This document shows, in pieces, positions 1 through 11,904 of a DNA stretch of 64,000 bases (within the stretch, counting starts at the first letter, position 1; each line of letters begins with the position of its first letter). The DNA lies in the NCBI GenBank assembly GCA_037179385.1, contig CM074193.1, positions 7,833,547 to 7,897,546 of the forward strand, read 5' to 3'. Under the pieces are notes generated by a model that was not told where the DNA came from, did no database searches, and was given only the letters and a program-made list of their open reading frames with translations. Position numbers and translations under genes: made by a program. This stretch comes from Holothuria scabra (lineage: Eukaryota; Echinodermata; Holothuroidea; Aspidochirotida; Holothuriidae).

Positions 1-240
1 TTGAACTGATTAGTTTCTCTATCAATGATTGCGCCGTAAGACCACTGGGCCATCTTACGTAACGGAAATTAGAAGAAGAGCTTTTTGTTCTCTTTAGTGG
101 ATTTAATGAAATCTACCATCGAAATTTCAAACCGGATCAAAGCTTCCAAAGGTTTCGACATTAAGTCTTTGGGCCCTTAGTATTGACAGGGCCTATAACG
201 ATTCGATACCCACATGGGTCTCTTTGGTAAATGAACGCAT

Positions 241-710
241 AGGCTACATTTAGTACATGATCGTTTGAATTCAGTGTACATACGTATAGGCCCCCTACAT
301 GCAATCAGTACATGTACGTATGGAACAGTACACATGAATGTATGAAATTAGTACATGATCGTAATACAGCAATCAGTATACATCATCGAAAGCAGAACAT
401 GCACGTGCACTTTACTAACACCCCTTTCTTAGATGATCAAATTATGTCGGTGAGACTTTCGACGGCCTTCGTGCAAATCGACAGAGTCACTCATTATGGC
501 ATGCGGAAGAGCCAATAATTACATGATGATCGTACGTTTTTACATGAACCACTTGTGTTTTTGATGTACAACGTGTGTTTCACATGTACATCGTAGCGTT
601 AACATGATTAACGTGTGGTTTAACATCATGATCGTATGAAGTTAGTTCATCGATCATCGTGTAGTACTTGTGGTACATGAACGTGCAATTGCAGTACATG
701 GACGTGTATT
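241..710. repeat. Degenerate ~30-bp tandem repeat
   Basis: The phrase 'gtacatgatcgt' and close variants (acatgaacgtg, acatgtacatcgt, acatgatgatcgtacg) recur about every 25-35 bases across this stretch. Spacing and sequence are irregular, so it looks like an old minisatellite. The short open frame at 312-518 is a by-product of the repeat. Nothing is recognised in 1-240. Confidence 0.5.
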
Positions 711-721
711 TCTAGCGCGCA

Positions 722-2443
722 GTGGCGTAGGAAGCCATATGAAAGTGAGACTGCGGAACAATTTTGGACCATGCACTTCACCCACCTTGCCACATTGACC
801 AAAACGTACATTTTTATGCTAAATTTTTTCCGCTTCACTCTTCATTTTTTAAATAAAAAAGTCTGATTATTTTCTTGTGAACAGGCTACTGTATTAGGAA
901 CGTACTGTTTGCGGCGCGCCGGCCTGAAAATTTGGGTTCGTTTACACATTTGTAAATATGGAGCTTGTATTGCAGAAAATAGGTTAGATTCAGGGTTCTT
1001 TGTAAGGAAATTCGAGTATTTGGGGAACTATTTAAGAATTTGGGTTTCTTATTAACATATATCTGGGATAGCATGTCGACTGAAGATCGTTGTTGTAACA
1101 TATTGTTACCTGATAAGTGCGGATTGAGGCTCGCTTCTCCGCCTTTTGGCTAAGATCACGTGTACTATCTGTTCTTTCCATCCAGTCTAGAATGGAGCCA
1201 TACATAACAGACCAATAATGTAAATGTTCTGAAGGCAGTGAGGTTGGTCAAGTATTGTCCTTTAGTGGACATAGTAGCTTCTCCGGGAAGCAGTGATAGT
1301 TTTGGTTTCACCGAACGGCTCTTTGCCAGGTGTAGAGAAAGATAGAGGCTTCTCGGGGACATTCAAAAAGCTCCCGAAACATGGTTGCCTTTTTTAGACA
1401 AAATATTTAAAAATTAAAAGCCTAGGCCATTAATTGAAGAAAATTTTAGGGAAATGGCACTGTAGTGGCTCGGAAAAGTTTACCACTGACTGTTTTATGA
1501 GCGACAACTTACTGCATTAAAGGCTGAATTTTCCACTTTTTCGAGTGAGGGGGCAATCGTCCACTGCCTCCTGTAGCTACGTCACTGCTCTGTAACATTA
1601 AACATTGATAACATTTAGACACTTCAATAACTTAAGAATCTATCTACATAACTGACAGGGTTGAAAGGTATCTGATGATAGGTGTGTATGAGAACATTTG
1701 AGTACGGTAGGCCAATGGTTCCCTGCCTGGAATAGGAAGTCTTGCTCGAAAGACTATCTTCAGTTGGCGCGGAGCGTACAGAAAAATTTCGAAAAATCGC
1801 AAACTCTCAGACAGCCGGAAATGGCATGTCTTGGGCTCGTAAGTGGAAGCTAAGTTTGTGGTATTGCGGCGCGCGAAGGGCGCCGAAATTTTTGTCCCTT
1901 TTAAACAAATATATGTAGATATGGAGCTTGCATTACAAAAAGCTTTGGATTCTGAGTTTCCTGTTAGGAATTTTAAAGAGTTGGGGATTCCTGAAGAATC
2001 TGCACCTCTGTCATATATTGGTGAAAAATCTGAGAATATTGCTTTTTCTAAAGTCCTCCTTCTTACACAAAATACCCGTATTTCAAAATAAAGAGCTCTC
2101 ATTTAAGAAAATTTGGAATTCTATGAAAAAATAGCCATATATCTGCCGGTGTCTCTTGATGACCTGGTTTCACATATGGTAAATATCCGTCCGATTTTGC
2201 CATTTCCAGAGCTAGGAAAAGTTTACTAAATTGATTTATGAAGAGTACTTAACTGATTTATGAACGAAAACTAATGCATTTTGCGGCGCGCCAAGCGCGC
2301 CGGAAAATTTGTTTTGTTTTTGAGATTTGGAAAAATGAGAAAAGGGGTTTTCTGACCCGGAAGTGAGGGTGGAAGCATGCTTCCACCTCCTCATTTTTCA
2401 CAGGGGGGCTGTCGCCCAAGCCCCTCGCTTCCTACCTCTATGA
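722..2443 (+). mobile_element. Unclassified mosaic repeat, 'family R', copy 1
   Basis: This stretch recurs with high similarity at 44.1-45.6 kb and, in reverse complement or as pieces, at 5.4-5.9, 46.8-47.65 and 49.65-50.29 kb. It starts with CAGTGGCGTAGGAAG and ends near CTTCCTACCTCTATG, which resemble an inverted pair. Internal hallmarks are 'ggcgcggagcgtacagaaaa', a GC hairpin such as 'gcggcgcgccaagcgcgcc' at 2283, and 'atggagcttgcattacaaaa'. Another CACTG terminus (GTAGCTACGTCACTG) occurs inside at 1570-1584, so this may be two joined elements. Open frames on both strands (1843-2091 +, 2102-1644 -) partly persist in the 44.8-45.2 kb copy, but no known domain is visible. It could be a non-autonomous hAT-related element; the class is not established. 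Confidence 0.6.
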
Positions 2444-3005
2444 TTTTTAGAACATCATCAGTATCTTGTGAGCGTGCTAGCGTGCCATATTAGTTTACAA
2501 CTGAATGGTATTACGAAATTGACTTTTCAGAAGTGCTATATTCTTTTCCTGGCCCTCATCAGATTTTCAAAAATGACTGGCCGACAAGGAGAAAAGTTCC
2601 CCGGAGGGAGAGGTTCAATAATCTAAATAATCTGACGACGAACCACTTAGAGATTAGGAAGGAAATATTTTGACCCTCCCCCCCCCCCCCCGGAAAATGT
2701 TTGCCACGGAAAAATTAGTAGTAAGAGTTTTAATTTGAAGAACAAGAGGAAGAAGTTTGAACGATTTTGATTCTTCCAAAAAAAAAAATTCATTAGTTTT
2801 TAAAGGAAAAATTGGGTTCTCCTTTTTTAAAAGCATGCTCTTTCTGTGAGAGACATGAAACATACTGAGGGGGCGACTTAAGCATTTTGTGATCCCCATA
2901 ATGTTTTAAGCCTATCTTGCTCATTACGGCTATCCGACGAAACTAGAAAAAACCTTCAAGGGGGAAACGCATGACCACCCTTTTCATGCATTCTGTTTTC
3001 CTTAA
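2444..3005. other. No gene seen; poly-C tract
   Basis: A run of about 15 C lies at 2677-2691, and a poly-A run lies near 2780. I recognise nothing else here. Confidence 0.4.
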
Positions 3006-3270
3006 AGGCAGCAGTCGCCCCAAACTTACTTTGAATCAAAAGCTAAATCTCATAATTTTCTTCTTTTTTCTCTCCAAAGTATCTCTTCAAAGTATCTTTT
3101 ACCAGTTTAAGACTTCTTTTACCAGTTTAAGACTTCAATATGGCACACCCCAGTAAACCAAGTAGTAGTTCTTAGTAAATTTCACATTTGAGGAGAAAAA
3201 TTATTGTCACATGACTGTCAAGAGCCAATCATGAAACAGGACAGTCTATTACACTACTTCAAGTTGCTCT
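3006..3270. mobile_element. TTAA-flanked MITE, family T3 (copy 1)
   Basis: The element is flanked by TTAA at 3002-3005 and 3271-3274. It is the reverse complement of 53770-54020, sharing 'cacatttgaggagaaaaa', 'tcacatgact' and 'agccaatcatgaaacagg'. A short internal duplication ('taccagtttaagacttc' twice) is present at 3100-3135. Non-autonomous: no transposase is visible. Confidence 0.7.
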
Positions 3271-3391
3271 TTAACTTTAACACTTTTACAATTAGAAGTT
3301 GACTGTTTAAAACTGGTTTATTTGGCTGATTTTGTTCTTACATATTTCATTTATTCGTGGCTTTACATTGTATTTTGTTTGATCCTCACAG

Positions 3392-3508
3392 GTGCATACT
3401 GGTGGGGAAGTCTATTTGCACATGATGATGTTCGAAGGACTACCAATATCACCAATACTCAAGAAGTACGAATATCCCAAAACAAGGGAAGACCCTCTCG
3501 TTGTATAG
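3392..3508 (+). CDS. Possible orphan last exon, function unknown
   Basis: A pyrimidine-rich tract ending 'gatcctcacag' makes a good splice acceptor at 3390-3391. From 3392 an open frame of 38 codons runs to TAG at 3506-3508. The residues read VHTGGEVYLHMMMFEG, then LPISPILKKYEYPKTRED, then PLVV. The composition is protein-like (Pro/Tyr/Lys-rich end, no low complexity). It would be the 3' end of a gene whose earlier exons I cannot find in 1-3390, which is mostly repeat. I do not recognise the family. It may be a real terminal exon, a retro-derived scrap, or chance. No poly-A signal was confirmed. Confidence 0.3.
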   Translation: MHTGGEVYLHMMMFEGLPISPILKKYEYPKTREDPLVV

Positions 3509-3686
3509 TGCAACCTTTTAACCAAAAGCCTATAGGATTAATCAATACATTCAGGATCGCTTTGCGTTGGTAGCCATCTACGTAGGTTCCATGGATGTAA
3601 TACCTACGGTTAAAAACAGCAAGGTTTACTTTAAGATCTACAATTGTAAGAGGAGGTAATTTGTATTAGACTATGTATGTTTTGCC

Positions 3687-4071
3687 TACACTCTAAAATC
3701 AAAAGAGTGAACTTATTCACTCTTTGATCGAGTGAAAAATGTAAATTCACTGCATTAGAGTGATAATTCACTCCAAGAGGAGTGAAGTTCCCTCCAAAAA
3801 GAGTGAAATTTCCTTAAAACGAGCGAAGTTTCACTCTTGATGGAGTGCCCACGGTGATCGCTCTTAAAAAAGAGCGATCATTGCAGGCACTCGTGGAAGA
3901 GTGAATTTTTCCCTCTTCCTCTAGTGAATTTCACTCTTTTTAGAGTGAACTTCACTCTTTTTGGAGGGAACTTCACTCCTCTTGGAGTGAATTATCACTC
4001 TAATGGAGCGAATTTACACTTTTCACTCGATCAAAGAGTGACTAAATTCACTCTTTTGATTTTAGAGTGTA
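3687..4071. mobile_element. 385-bp palindromic (fold-back) MITE with TACACTCTAAAA termini
   Basis: The left half (3687-3870) is an imperfect inverted copy of the right half (3890-4071). Both ends read TACACTCTAAAATCAAAAGA in the inward direction. The arms are packed with gagtga/tcactc words, and a central hairpin (gatcgctctt/aagagcgatc) lies near 3855-3880. No open frame of interest. Flanking bases are CC and TATT, so the target duplication is unclear (possibly TA included in the terminus). Confidence 0.8.
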
Positions 4072-4689
4072 TATTAAAAAGAGGACACTTTTCATTTATC
4101 CGGAGATTAAAAATATATCTTTTTCATTTTCTCAATGTTATCAATATAATTTTAAAACTGGTGCGAAGCTCATGTCTCTGCCATGATACAAAGTAACAGC
4201 AACCATGGAAACAGGATTATGACCCACTCCTGACACCCGCGATATTCCTTATTGAGATTTAACATTGCATTAACCCCATCTTTTCGCCTTTTCTTAGAGA
4301 AACTATCAAATTTTATCCGAACAAATTTTTTCCATATCATTTATTAACACATTGTTTCATTACTTAATGTCCGAATTGGTTGCTTTATTGGTACTGTAAC
4401 CATGATTTATTCTTTTACTAAGTAGATCTCATAGTGCGTTTCGAATGAACCGGTTAAAAGTTTCCTCAAGGAGCAGTCAGTTGGGCAATGAGTCAAAGTT
4501 CAATGGATAGCACTTCTACGTGTGCTTAAGCTGAGGGCGTGATGTAAACAATCGTAAAACAGTATACTATGCGCAGCTGGGGAAAGCGATTGGCTTAACG
4601 TATATTTAAGCATCTTGTCAATTTGAAAATATCCCCCGGATGCCATGCTTCCGGCATCCCAGCAAACTCAGTTTTCCAAAAACAAAAAC
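4072..4689. other. No feature recognised
   Basis: Single-copy-looking AT-rich sequence with no open frame of note and no repeat shared with the rest of the window that I could see. Confidence 0.3.
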
Positions 4690-5230
4690 TTGAGAGAAAT
4701 CTCAAAGAGACAATCCTCTCAGCCTGTCAGCCCAATCGAACAGTTTCAACCTACTTACTTAAAAGGGAAACGCAGCCACGCCAACTTGAAGCAGTGTAGT
4801 ATACTTTCCTATTCATGATTAAATCTTAAGAATCATGTTTTTGTGGCATTTCTTCTCTCCCCAAATGTGAAATTCAGTAGGAGTTACTGCTTGCTTTGCC
4901 TTGAATATACAATATTGAATTCCTAAAATATTATAACAGTTTCTTAAAAAGAATAACAAGTAAATTGTCAGATTTGGCTGCTACTTCAAAACCAGTTTTG
5001 AATGACTGCTCTTACCTTTTAAGCCGCTCCCACAACTGTCTAAAACTCATCCTCATCCAGACACAAGACCTCGGTTTAAAATTAAAATACTCTACTCTCA
5101 GTACAATATACATGTTGAGCAATATGATCTAAACAACTTGCATTTCTTGAACTTGCTGTCAATTATAAGTCTAAGCCAATTGAGAATTTTTGTGAGCAAC
5201 TACCATAATTGTAGCTTGGGGTGAGTTAGT
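4690..5230. mobile_element. TTAA element, family T1, split by a nested MITE
   Basis: Sequence from 5023 ('gccgctcccacaactgtc', 'catcctcatccagacaca', 'ccaattgagaatttttgtg', 'ataattgtagcttgggg') matches the family seen at 16273-16578, 21372-21705 and 51985-53165. The undisrupted copy at 16.32 kb reads 'tacttacttaagcccctc'. Here the TTAA of that site is duplicated and separated by the MITE at 4763-5018. The left boundary is approximate. Confidence 0.55.
4763..5018. mobile_element. TTAA-flanked MITE, family T3 (copy 2), nested
   Basis: It is flanked by TTAA at 4759-4762 and 5019-5022. It shares 'caacttgaagcagtgtagta', 'ccccaaatgtgaaattcag' and 'ctgctcttaccttttaag' with 53770-54020. It sits exactly in the TTAA of a family T1 element, so it is younger than its host. 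Confidence 0.7.
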
Positions 5231-5880
5231 TGGATAGAGTTTTACGGCGCCGCAGTTTCCAACCTATTGATTCAAGTCGAGCTGGCCACGGCCCTTTTTC
5301 CAGTTTCGACTCACTGGCTCGTTTTCCCCTCTCTATTGTTTCTACTGGGGGCAGGAGCGATTCTACCTGACTCTGAAAAGTGAAAAATTGGGAAATTAGC
5401 CATTTGGGACACCAATCCACTACAGTGTGGTTTCCCCCAATTCTTCTTTCCTCAAATTCCGAATACTTTCCAATAAAAGCTGAACTTTTGAAATGATTCG
5501 TTTCCAAAATGCAAAGTTTTCCGCGTGCTTCACGTCTCAATTTGCAGTTCATAACGCAGTAGTGTCCGTTCAAAAATCAACTTGGTAAACTTTTCCGAAC
5601 TCTGGAAATGACTAACTCACCAAATCATCAAGTGACATCGGCGAATACAGTGCGATTTTCACAAAGTTTCTTTCATAATATTTGAAATTTTGTCCAATTA
5701 AAGCTATTAACTTTTAAAATGTAGCCGGAGAGCCTCAATTTGTAGGCCTTAGATGTCATTGTGTATTAACAACGATCTTTGGTCACCGTGCAAGCTCATA
5801 GTTGCCAATAAGAAATACAAATTCTTCAGTGATTCCCAACCTGTTAACATTTCTTTTTAGTGTTACAAAATTCTTAAAGG
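5231..5880. repeat. Mixed dispersed repeats: SINE-like piece and family R fragment
   Basis: 'gagttttacggcgccgcag' and 'tttccaacctattgattcaa' at 5236-5290 recur near 17.48-17.55 kb and 25.03-25.09 kb. From about 5390 to 5870 the sequence parallels the family R segments at 49.74-49.99 and 47.0-47.31 kb (e.g. 'cgcgtgcttcacgtc', 'cattgtgtattaacaacgat'). The 115-codon reverse frame at 5573-5226 is inside this repeat and is not a gene. Confidence 0.5.
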
Positions 5881-7430
5881 TCTTTGCTCTCTCAGCGAAA
5901 TGAGAATTTGGCTTGTTCACAGGATGGGTAAGTGAAAACAACTGTTAAATGTTGTGAGAATCTGGAAGTAGAGATCCTGTGTTTCCCAAAGTTTTAAAAC
6001 AATAAGGGTGAATCACTTCCAGATTAGTTCTGTTGTTGACTTAGATCAAAGGATAGATAGTGTGTGTGTGTGTGGGGGGGGGGGGGGGTATTTGTAAACC
6101 ATGGTGATGGGACAGGATGAGAAGCAAAACGTGCTCTAATTGGGGGAGAAATTCTGAGGAACTGTTTAATAACATTGTGCATATTCGGCAGCTGCAGTTG
6201 AGTCCAGTAACCTAGTTCACAAAATGAGTGTCGTCTGGGTAGATCCAGGCCAATCAGTAAAGTTTTATTTCATTCTAACCAATGAATGAGTAGTACGTTT
6301 CTCTTTGTCTAAGAGATTGTGGAGGAAAGAAGTTGGCAAGTTGAGAAGTTAGAAATTAAGGAGGATTCATTCGAGATCTAGACTTCAGAGAGAGAAGAAG
6401 CAAATAGACTAAGTATTGAGCTGCTGTCGACAACTTTTTGCGATTTGGGCTTAATTTCCAGAGGGAAAGGCTGGTGAATTTTAGAGAGGAGAATTCTTTG
6501 GTGAGCATATTTTCATTGTAGTACGCCAGGGGAAGATGGGACAGGGACTAGCATGTCTTACTCTGGCCTGGTAAGATTTAATTTTATAGCTCTTAGTAAG
6601 GAACAGATTTGTGAAACTCGGAATAGCAGGACAATGTTCAGTTTTTGTCACTTTTAAAGGGGGAATTTAATTCAGCTTTGGAACTTAGGCTATAAATTGG
6701 AATCCAAAACCAGTCACTTTCGTGATGGGGAAGCTTTTAATGTAGAGCGGTCAGAATAATTATGAGTTTTTCTTAAACTCTAAGGGTATAACTGCCGAGG
6801 CAATTTTCTGGCAACAGAGCAAAGGGAACTAGATTTACTGGGTTTTCTGTAATCAAGAAGAGGTTTCGAGAGATCACTTTTTATGTTGTTCATGTATCCA
6901 GAAGAAGAAGAAGCTGGTGAAGGTTTTAATTCTTGAACGCCGGCTTGAATAAAAGAAGTGGTACCTTAAAATACCTGTTCTCTGTTTCTTTTTGGGTCCC
7001 AGTGTGTCATGTTTAGTTTTAGTTTTATCAGCTGCAAGGGGTCACCAGGATATCTCCATACGGACCACACCCCCACCATAACTATACTACTCCTTTCCCA
7101 GGGCTTACCCAGAAGTTCGTGCACCCCCCCCCCCTACATTCGTCGACAATGGAATGGAGACTAGGAGGCCGGTGACGCAACTTTGTGTACTTTGTGTACT
7201 TATCTTGATTTCCACATGCCCAAAATGTAAATCTTACGGTGATTAATTTCCATAACTTTTTCCCCTTGTAAGATTGCTTGCAGCAGCAGGCTGTAGCAGG
7301 TTTCTTTATCTTCACAAAATAGCCAGTATTACATTAAAATCTAAAATCGAGACCTGACATTAACACAAAATATAACGAACGCCTTCATACTAGTGAGTGA
7401 AAGAGAGGAATAGAAACATGGGCGTCCGCA
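5881..7430. other. No gene seen; TG/G microsatellite at 6060-6089
   Basis: A (TG)n tract merges into a run of G at 6060-6089. The rest shows no splice-bounded frame or recognised repeat. Confidence 0.35.
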
Positions 7431-7990
7431 TGTAGGGGCAAGGGGGGAACTTGCCCTACTCTGGAGAATAAAAATAACCTGAAAAAACGAAGAAAACATA
7501 AAGGAAAAGACGAAGAAAAATTAAGATCAACATTTCCCAACAGTTCACTCAAAGTTTTCCCTATTTAGTATATGCAGTAAATAGGCTTTAGAAATGCTAT
7601 TTCCAGCTATCTGAAAGGCATTTTGTGGCTAACATTTTCTTTTGCTCCGCGCCAACTCATGGTGCTTTCCCCCTAAAAAACCTGGGCCCCCGAATTTTCT
7701 TCTGCGGAGGCCCATGGATAGAGAATTTAAACATGTTTTAATAGAAAAACTTGCCGAGGAGAATTTGCAAAGAAGTCTTCTACTAGGTGCGGAAAATCAG
7801 ATGGAAAGCCTGAAAAGCCGTGGCTACGATCGTGCTGAGGCTCAGGGTTTTTACTCCTTCGAAGCACCTCTGCAGACCATTTTCGCCCCCTCTGACCGAA
7901 TTTTCTAGCTCCGCCGCTGTATAGACAAGTCCGATTAGCGAGTGCGTTTAGTGACTGTAGGCAGTCATTAGTGGGGTTCCGTCAAACTTT
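7431..7990. repeat. Family R scraps and a one-ended TA MITE
   Basis: 'gctccgcgccaactcatgg' at 7646 is the family R motif in reverse. From 7922, TAGACAAGTCCGATTAGCG and 'agtgactgtaggcagtcat' match one end of the TA MITE family found at 13849-14111, 14946-15203 and 54986-55261. The other end is missing. A frame at about 7712-7905 (MDREFKHVLIEKLAEENLQR onward) is open but unrecognised. Confidence 0.45.
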
Positions 7991-10066
7991 TTTAAATAGA
8001 CTAAGTACTTGAAGAGCCTAACAGCGAAATGTTGGGCTTCTGAACAAAGAAGTCAACTCAAATTGTTCAAGCTGCAGCCAAAAATATAAGCACACATACT
8101 CATGAAAGTTCACCCCTCCCCAAATGATAGCGATAATTAGTTATCGTTGCCGTAATTTCTGATACATTGTGATATATTTTCTATGGGTCTAAAAGCACGT
8201 TGCATTTGCACTGCACCACAAAGAGACGAGGGCTACGACCTATTCCCCTGAGTTGAAAGCCTTGGGTGAGCACGAAATTTTTAAGCATGGAAATTGTGCA
8301 TTTTAACTTCAATATGTGACACTTGACAAATCGCAAGTATAGCCTTATTTCCCTCCATATGAAAAAAGTAGACCGGGGTCGGTAATGCTGAGGTCTTGAG
8401 GCTGTAATGTACGGAGGAGAAAGGATATAATCTTGAGGGTTTAGCTGGACCCTGGAACAAGACTTTGAGAATGCGAGATTTGCAATTCAGTGTTGGTGCC
8501 TGAAAATTCGGTGAAAATCACAGTTTTCAGCCTCTTTGGCAATATCTGAATAATCGCCAAGTCGAGAAGTATCCTCAAGGGGAGAGGACTCTTGTCCAAC
8601 CCTCCCCTCCCCCCAAAAAAGGGGTCGGTTTCTTGTTACAATACTGAAATAAAACTTCCAGTGCCTCACACATGTTCCCTGATCTAAGCAAATCGTTGTC
8701 GGCAAACTTAAAAGCAAAACGTTCTGCGGGACGGAACCCAAATGCCGAGTGCACGTCAAAGATTACAACACAACTTAGGTCTTTCATTGTCAGTAGAGCA
8801 ATGGCAAAGGCACTGAAAATGAAGTCAAAAATAAAATTAAAAGTAATGGATCACTTCACATTTCAGTTTTATTTTGTTATTTTCATGTCACATAAAGTAA
8901 ATCAATGAAATTCAAAGTTAAGCCTCTGTTTTTCGTCTGATGTGAATGCATACTTTTCTACATATTATTTATAATTTACAATGGGCTTGAGTTTTTTATT
9001 CCCCATTTAACATATTAAAAATTAATCTATTGCTGCAAAACTCAAATCCCAGTCTCCAGAAATAAATACCCTGCCAAGAGAGATCCATTTTAGATTAAAA
9101 AGGGTTCAGAAGGCCACTTTTAGATGAGATTAATGTTGTTTCTTGTTTGCCAGTCAGAATATTTCATATATCCCTCTTACACAGCAAGATGCACTGGTTA
9201 CCCAAACTTGCCCGACTCTCAAGGTCATGTCAGTATCTAAAAAATGCTGATAACTTTAAGATAGGATTACAACACCATGTCCTACATGGCAACTTCTTCT
9301 TACTTTGGAATTATTTTCAAGGAAACTTTTCAGAGCAGCTAGTATTCAATTTTTTTTTCTTCTGAAAATCACAAGAATGCACTCTATAATGAGAACAGTG
9401 GTTACTTGACATATAGTCATATATTCTTGAGTTGCTTTATAAACATGGCAAATTTTAGGTGGCATAGGAATAGTTCATATCCATTTACATATTGCAGTTC
9501 GACCCAGTGGGAAGCAGCGTTACGGACTTACTGATAAATGTAATAATCACTACTGAGGGAAAGTACAGTGCAGTATTGTTACTCAATGAAAGATCATAAT
9601 AGAAATATAAAGAGCGTCCCATTACAAATTTGAAAACATAAAGCAAACTACCTGACTTTTTAAAACTAAATTTAGAGCACACCAGGAACTAAAAACCAAA
9701 TTTTGATTCCGACCACTTTTCCTCATATTGTAAATCTAAGGCTAGTATCAATTTAACTACATTAAAAATTACACCATTTGTGCTACGACTTCACCACTTT
9801 GTCTTCTGCAATGTGTTTTAACCACAAACAACAAACAGTTAAAAAGCTACAATTTGGTTCTATTCAGTATGTAAATGTACCCTGATAGTAAATTTGGTCA
9901 CTCACAAACGGCACTTACAGAAAGAAGGAAAATTTGCCCAAATTAGAATTTTGCTATTAAAAGGTCATCGTTAAGACGAAGGAATTACAACTGCCACACT
10001 AAACATCAAACAGTTTCCATTTGTTAGTACTGATTCATGAAATACTAAATACAACCATTTAACAGT
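7991..10066. other. No feature recognised
   Basis: Two kilobases without a supported gene, clear tandem repeat or element termini. Short frames at 8672-8908 (+) and 8787-8575 (-) overlap one another; neither has convincing splice sites or a known domain. Confidence 0.3.
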
Positions 10067-10074
10067 TGATACCA

Positions 10075-10271
10075 GAGAGACCAACATTTACATCCAGAAA
10101 TCAGGGAGGTTTCATGCAGGAATTGGGGAGCTTTCTTAAAATTACATGCAACTTAATGAGGGAAAAAATTTCTTGAATCAGGGAGGTTGTCATGTTTTCT
10201 AACTGGAATGGACAAAAATCCTTGAACTTTCAGGGAGCCTCCCTGAGAATCAGGGAGAGTTGGCACCTCTG
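10075..10271. mobile_element. hAT-like MITE with perfect 8-bp target duplication
   Basis: TGATACCA at 10067-10074 and again at 10272-10279 flanks a 197-bp element. The left end reads GAGAGACCAAC and the right end, in reverse, CAGAGGTGCCAAC, so the left terminus seems to lack CA or share it with the target site. Inside, 'tcagggagg' recurs several times. No coding capacity. Confidence 0.75.
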
Positions 10272-10279
10272 TGATACCA

Positions 10280-11900
10280 TAACACAGAAAGGTCAAAGCA
10301 CTGAAGATTTTATGGAACAGTACAACAGGGATAAGAGGGAAAAAGCCGTCACCCCAAATTGAGTTATTACACCACCCTGGGCACTAAAACACAGTTTCAC
10401 CAGATCCTGCCTGGCCATGTGAACTTAATGGCTGCCACTAGGATAAACATGGAGTAGACAGGACTAGAGTCTGGAGCAGGCCGCAAGAATCACAGAATGA
10501 GAACTGAAGGGAAAAAGGGACAACGCTGGAAGGTAAGGAAACACTGCAGCTTACATGGTGACTAGTGCTACAGTACCTGTCATTGGATATTACTGTCAAG
10601 TGAAACTGTAATATGAAAAACATTTTTTTCCTTGGGGAAGGCGAAATCTAACCATGCTATTTTTATAACTGCAAAGGAATAACAGATTCCAAGTTCTGAA
10701 AATGACACCCTATCCAATTCAGCATTTGTGCATGGCACATCTGCAAATGGAGCAAAATTTGCCTTAAAAAATTTTCAAATCCCCTCTGTGAGCTGTCTGG
10801 GTACATGTTTTTGTACATGGCAGTAAATCTGTGTTAATACTGTAGTTTACTCTGCATTTTAGCAAAATGAAAGTATACTTGTACTTACACTAGTGCACAC
10901 TTCTCCATGATTTTACAATGTACCCAAGTATTATGCTAGATGTATGTATGAATACTCAGTCTTTTGTACACTTTCTTATTGCATACAGTATTATAACACT
11001 TATCCACATTTAAGTGTTAAGCACATTTTTATGTTCAATTGCACAGAAGTCTCTTGCAAAGTATAATGATTTAAATCATTCATCAAACTTATAGTGACAG
11101 CATACTCAGTTGCAGATTACTACAATTCCAGTACCACAAATATTTTTTCAAATCTATGTATTTGAGTAAATTCCAATACTCGCTACTTGCTGCACTGAAG
11201 ATTTGCAATTTTCCAAGTGTTTTGCAACAACAGTACCCCAAAGACTTCTTCTTACTGAGTGCAAAATCTGAAATCCTATCTAAAATGAGTCATAACCCTG
11301 TGACACACAAGACTTTCTATTCAATGGGGCACTCTCCATAGTACAAGCAAAAGATGACAAAATCCCTTCACCTCCTCAGATGTAAGATAAGCAAACAGCC
11401 AGGAAAAGATATTTGCCTTTGCAGAAATGTGCCTGCAGTTTCAAGGGAAAGACTGAAGTTCCCAATTAAAATACCCAACCACTGGTTCATTAAGTCCAAT
11501 TAGCTACAATGAGAAGCAGTTTTGATAACCTTTCTGGTACAACAGAAACTCAACAACTTAGAGGTTTAAATGATAACTTGCACAAATTTCTGAAATAAGT
11601 CTCCACAATGAGGAAATTACCCCTGGTGCACTGAAGGGTTAGATCAACTTTCAGTTTCATCTAAGACAAACTGGTATCAAATGTCAACCTTTAAGGCTAT
11701 TACTAAATGCTTGAATGACCATGTAATATTCAGTCTCAATAATGGCTCTGGACAAGTTAAGACATCGGATGAACATTTCAAAATGTAATGCTCAAATTTT
11801 AGCATCATGTTTGTTTGTTGTACGATGTAATCCCTTCGGCACCCATATCAATAGTGTATACTGAAGTTGTGTTGGATATGTTTTGTTGCTACTTCTTTTA
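10280..11900. other. No feature recognised
   Basis: AT-rich sequence downstream (minus-strand sense) of the stefin gene. No supported exon or element. Confidence 0.3.
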
Positions 11901-11904
11901 CACT

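Noticed and set aside
1644..2102. 152-codon minus-strand frame resembling the frame at 45209-44793
   Set aside because: The similarity is explained by family R DNA; both contain no known domain and the frame is not kept in other copies.
7642..7908. 88-codon frame with MDREFKHVLIEKLAEENLQR
   Set aside because: The start lies in a family R motif, and I see no splice sites or family; kept only as an unexplained stretch.
8575..8787. 70-codon minus-strand frame
   Set aside because: Protein-like at first glance but runs into a G/C homopolymer, with no acceptor or donor and an overlapping frame on the other strand.
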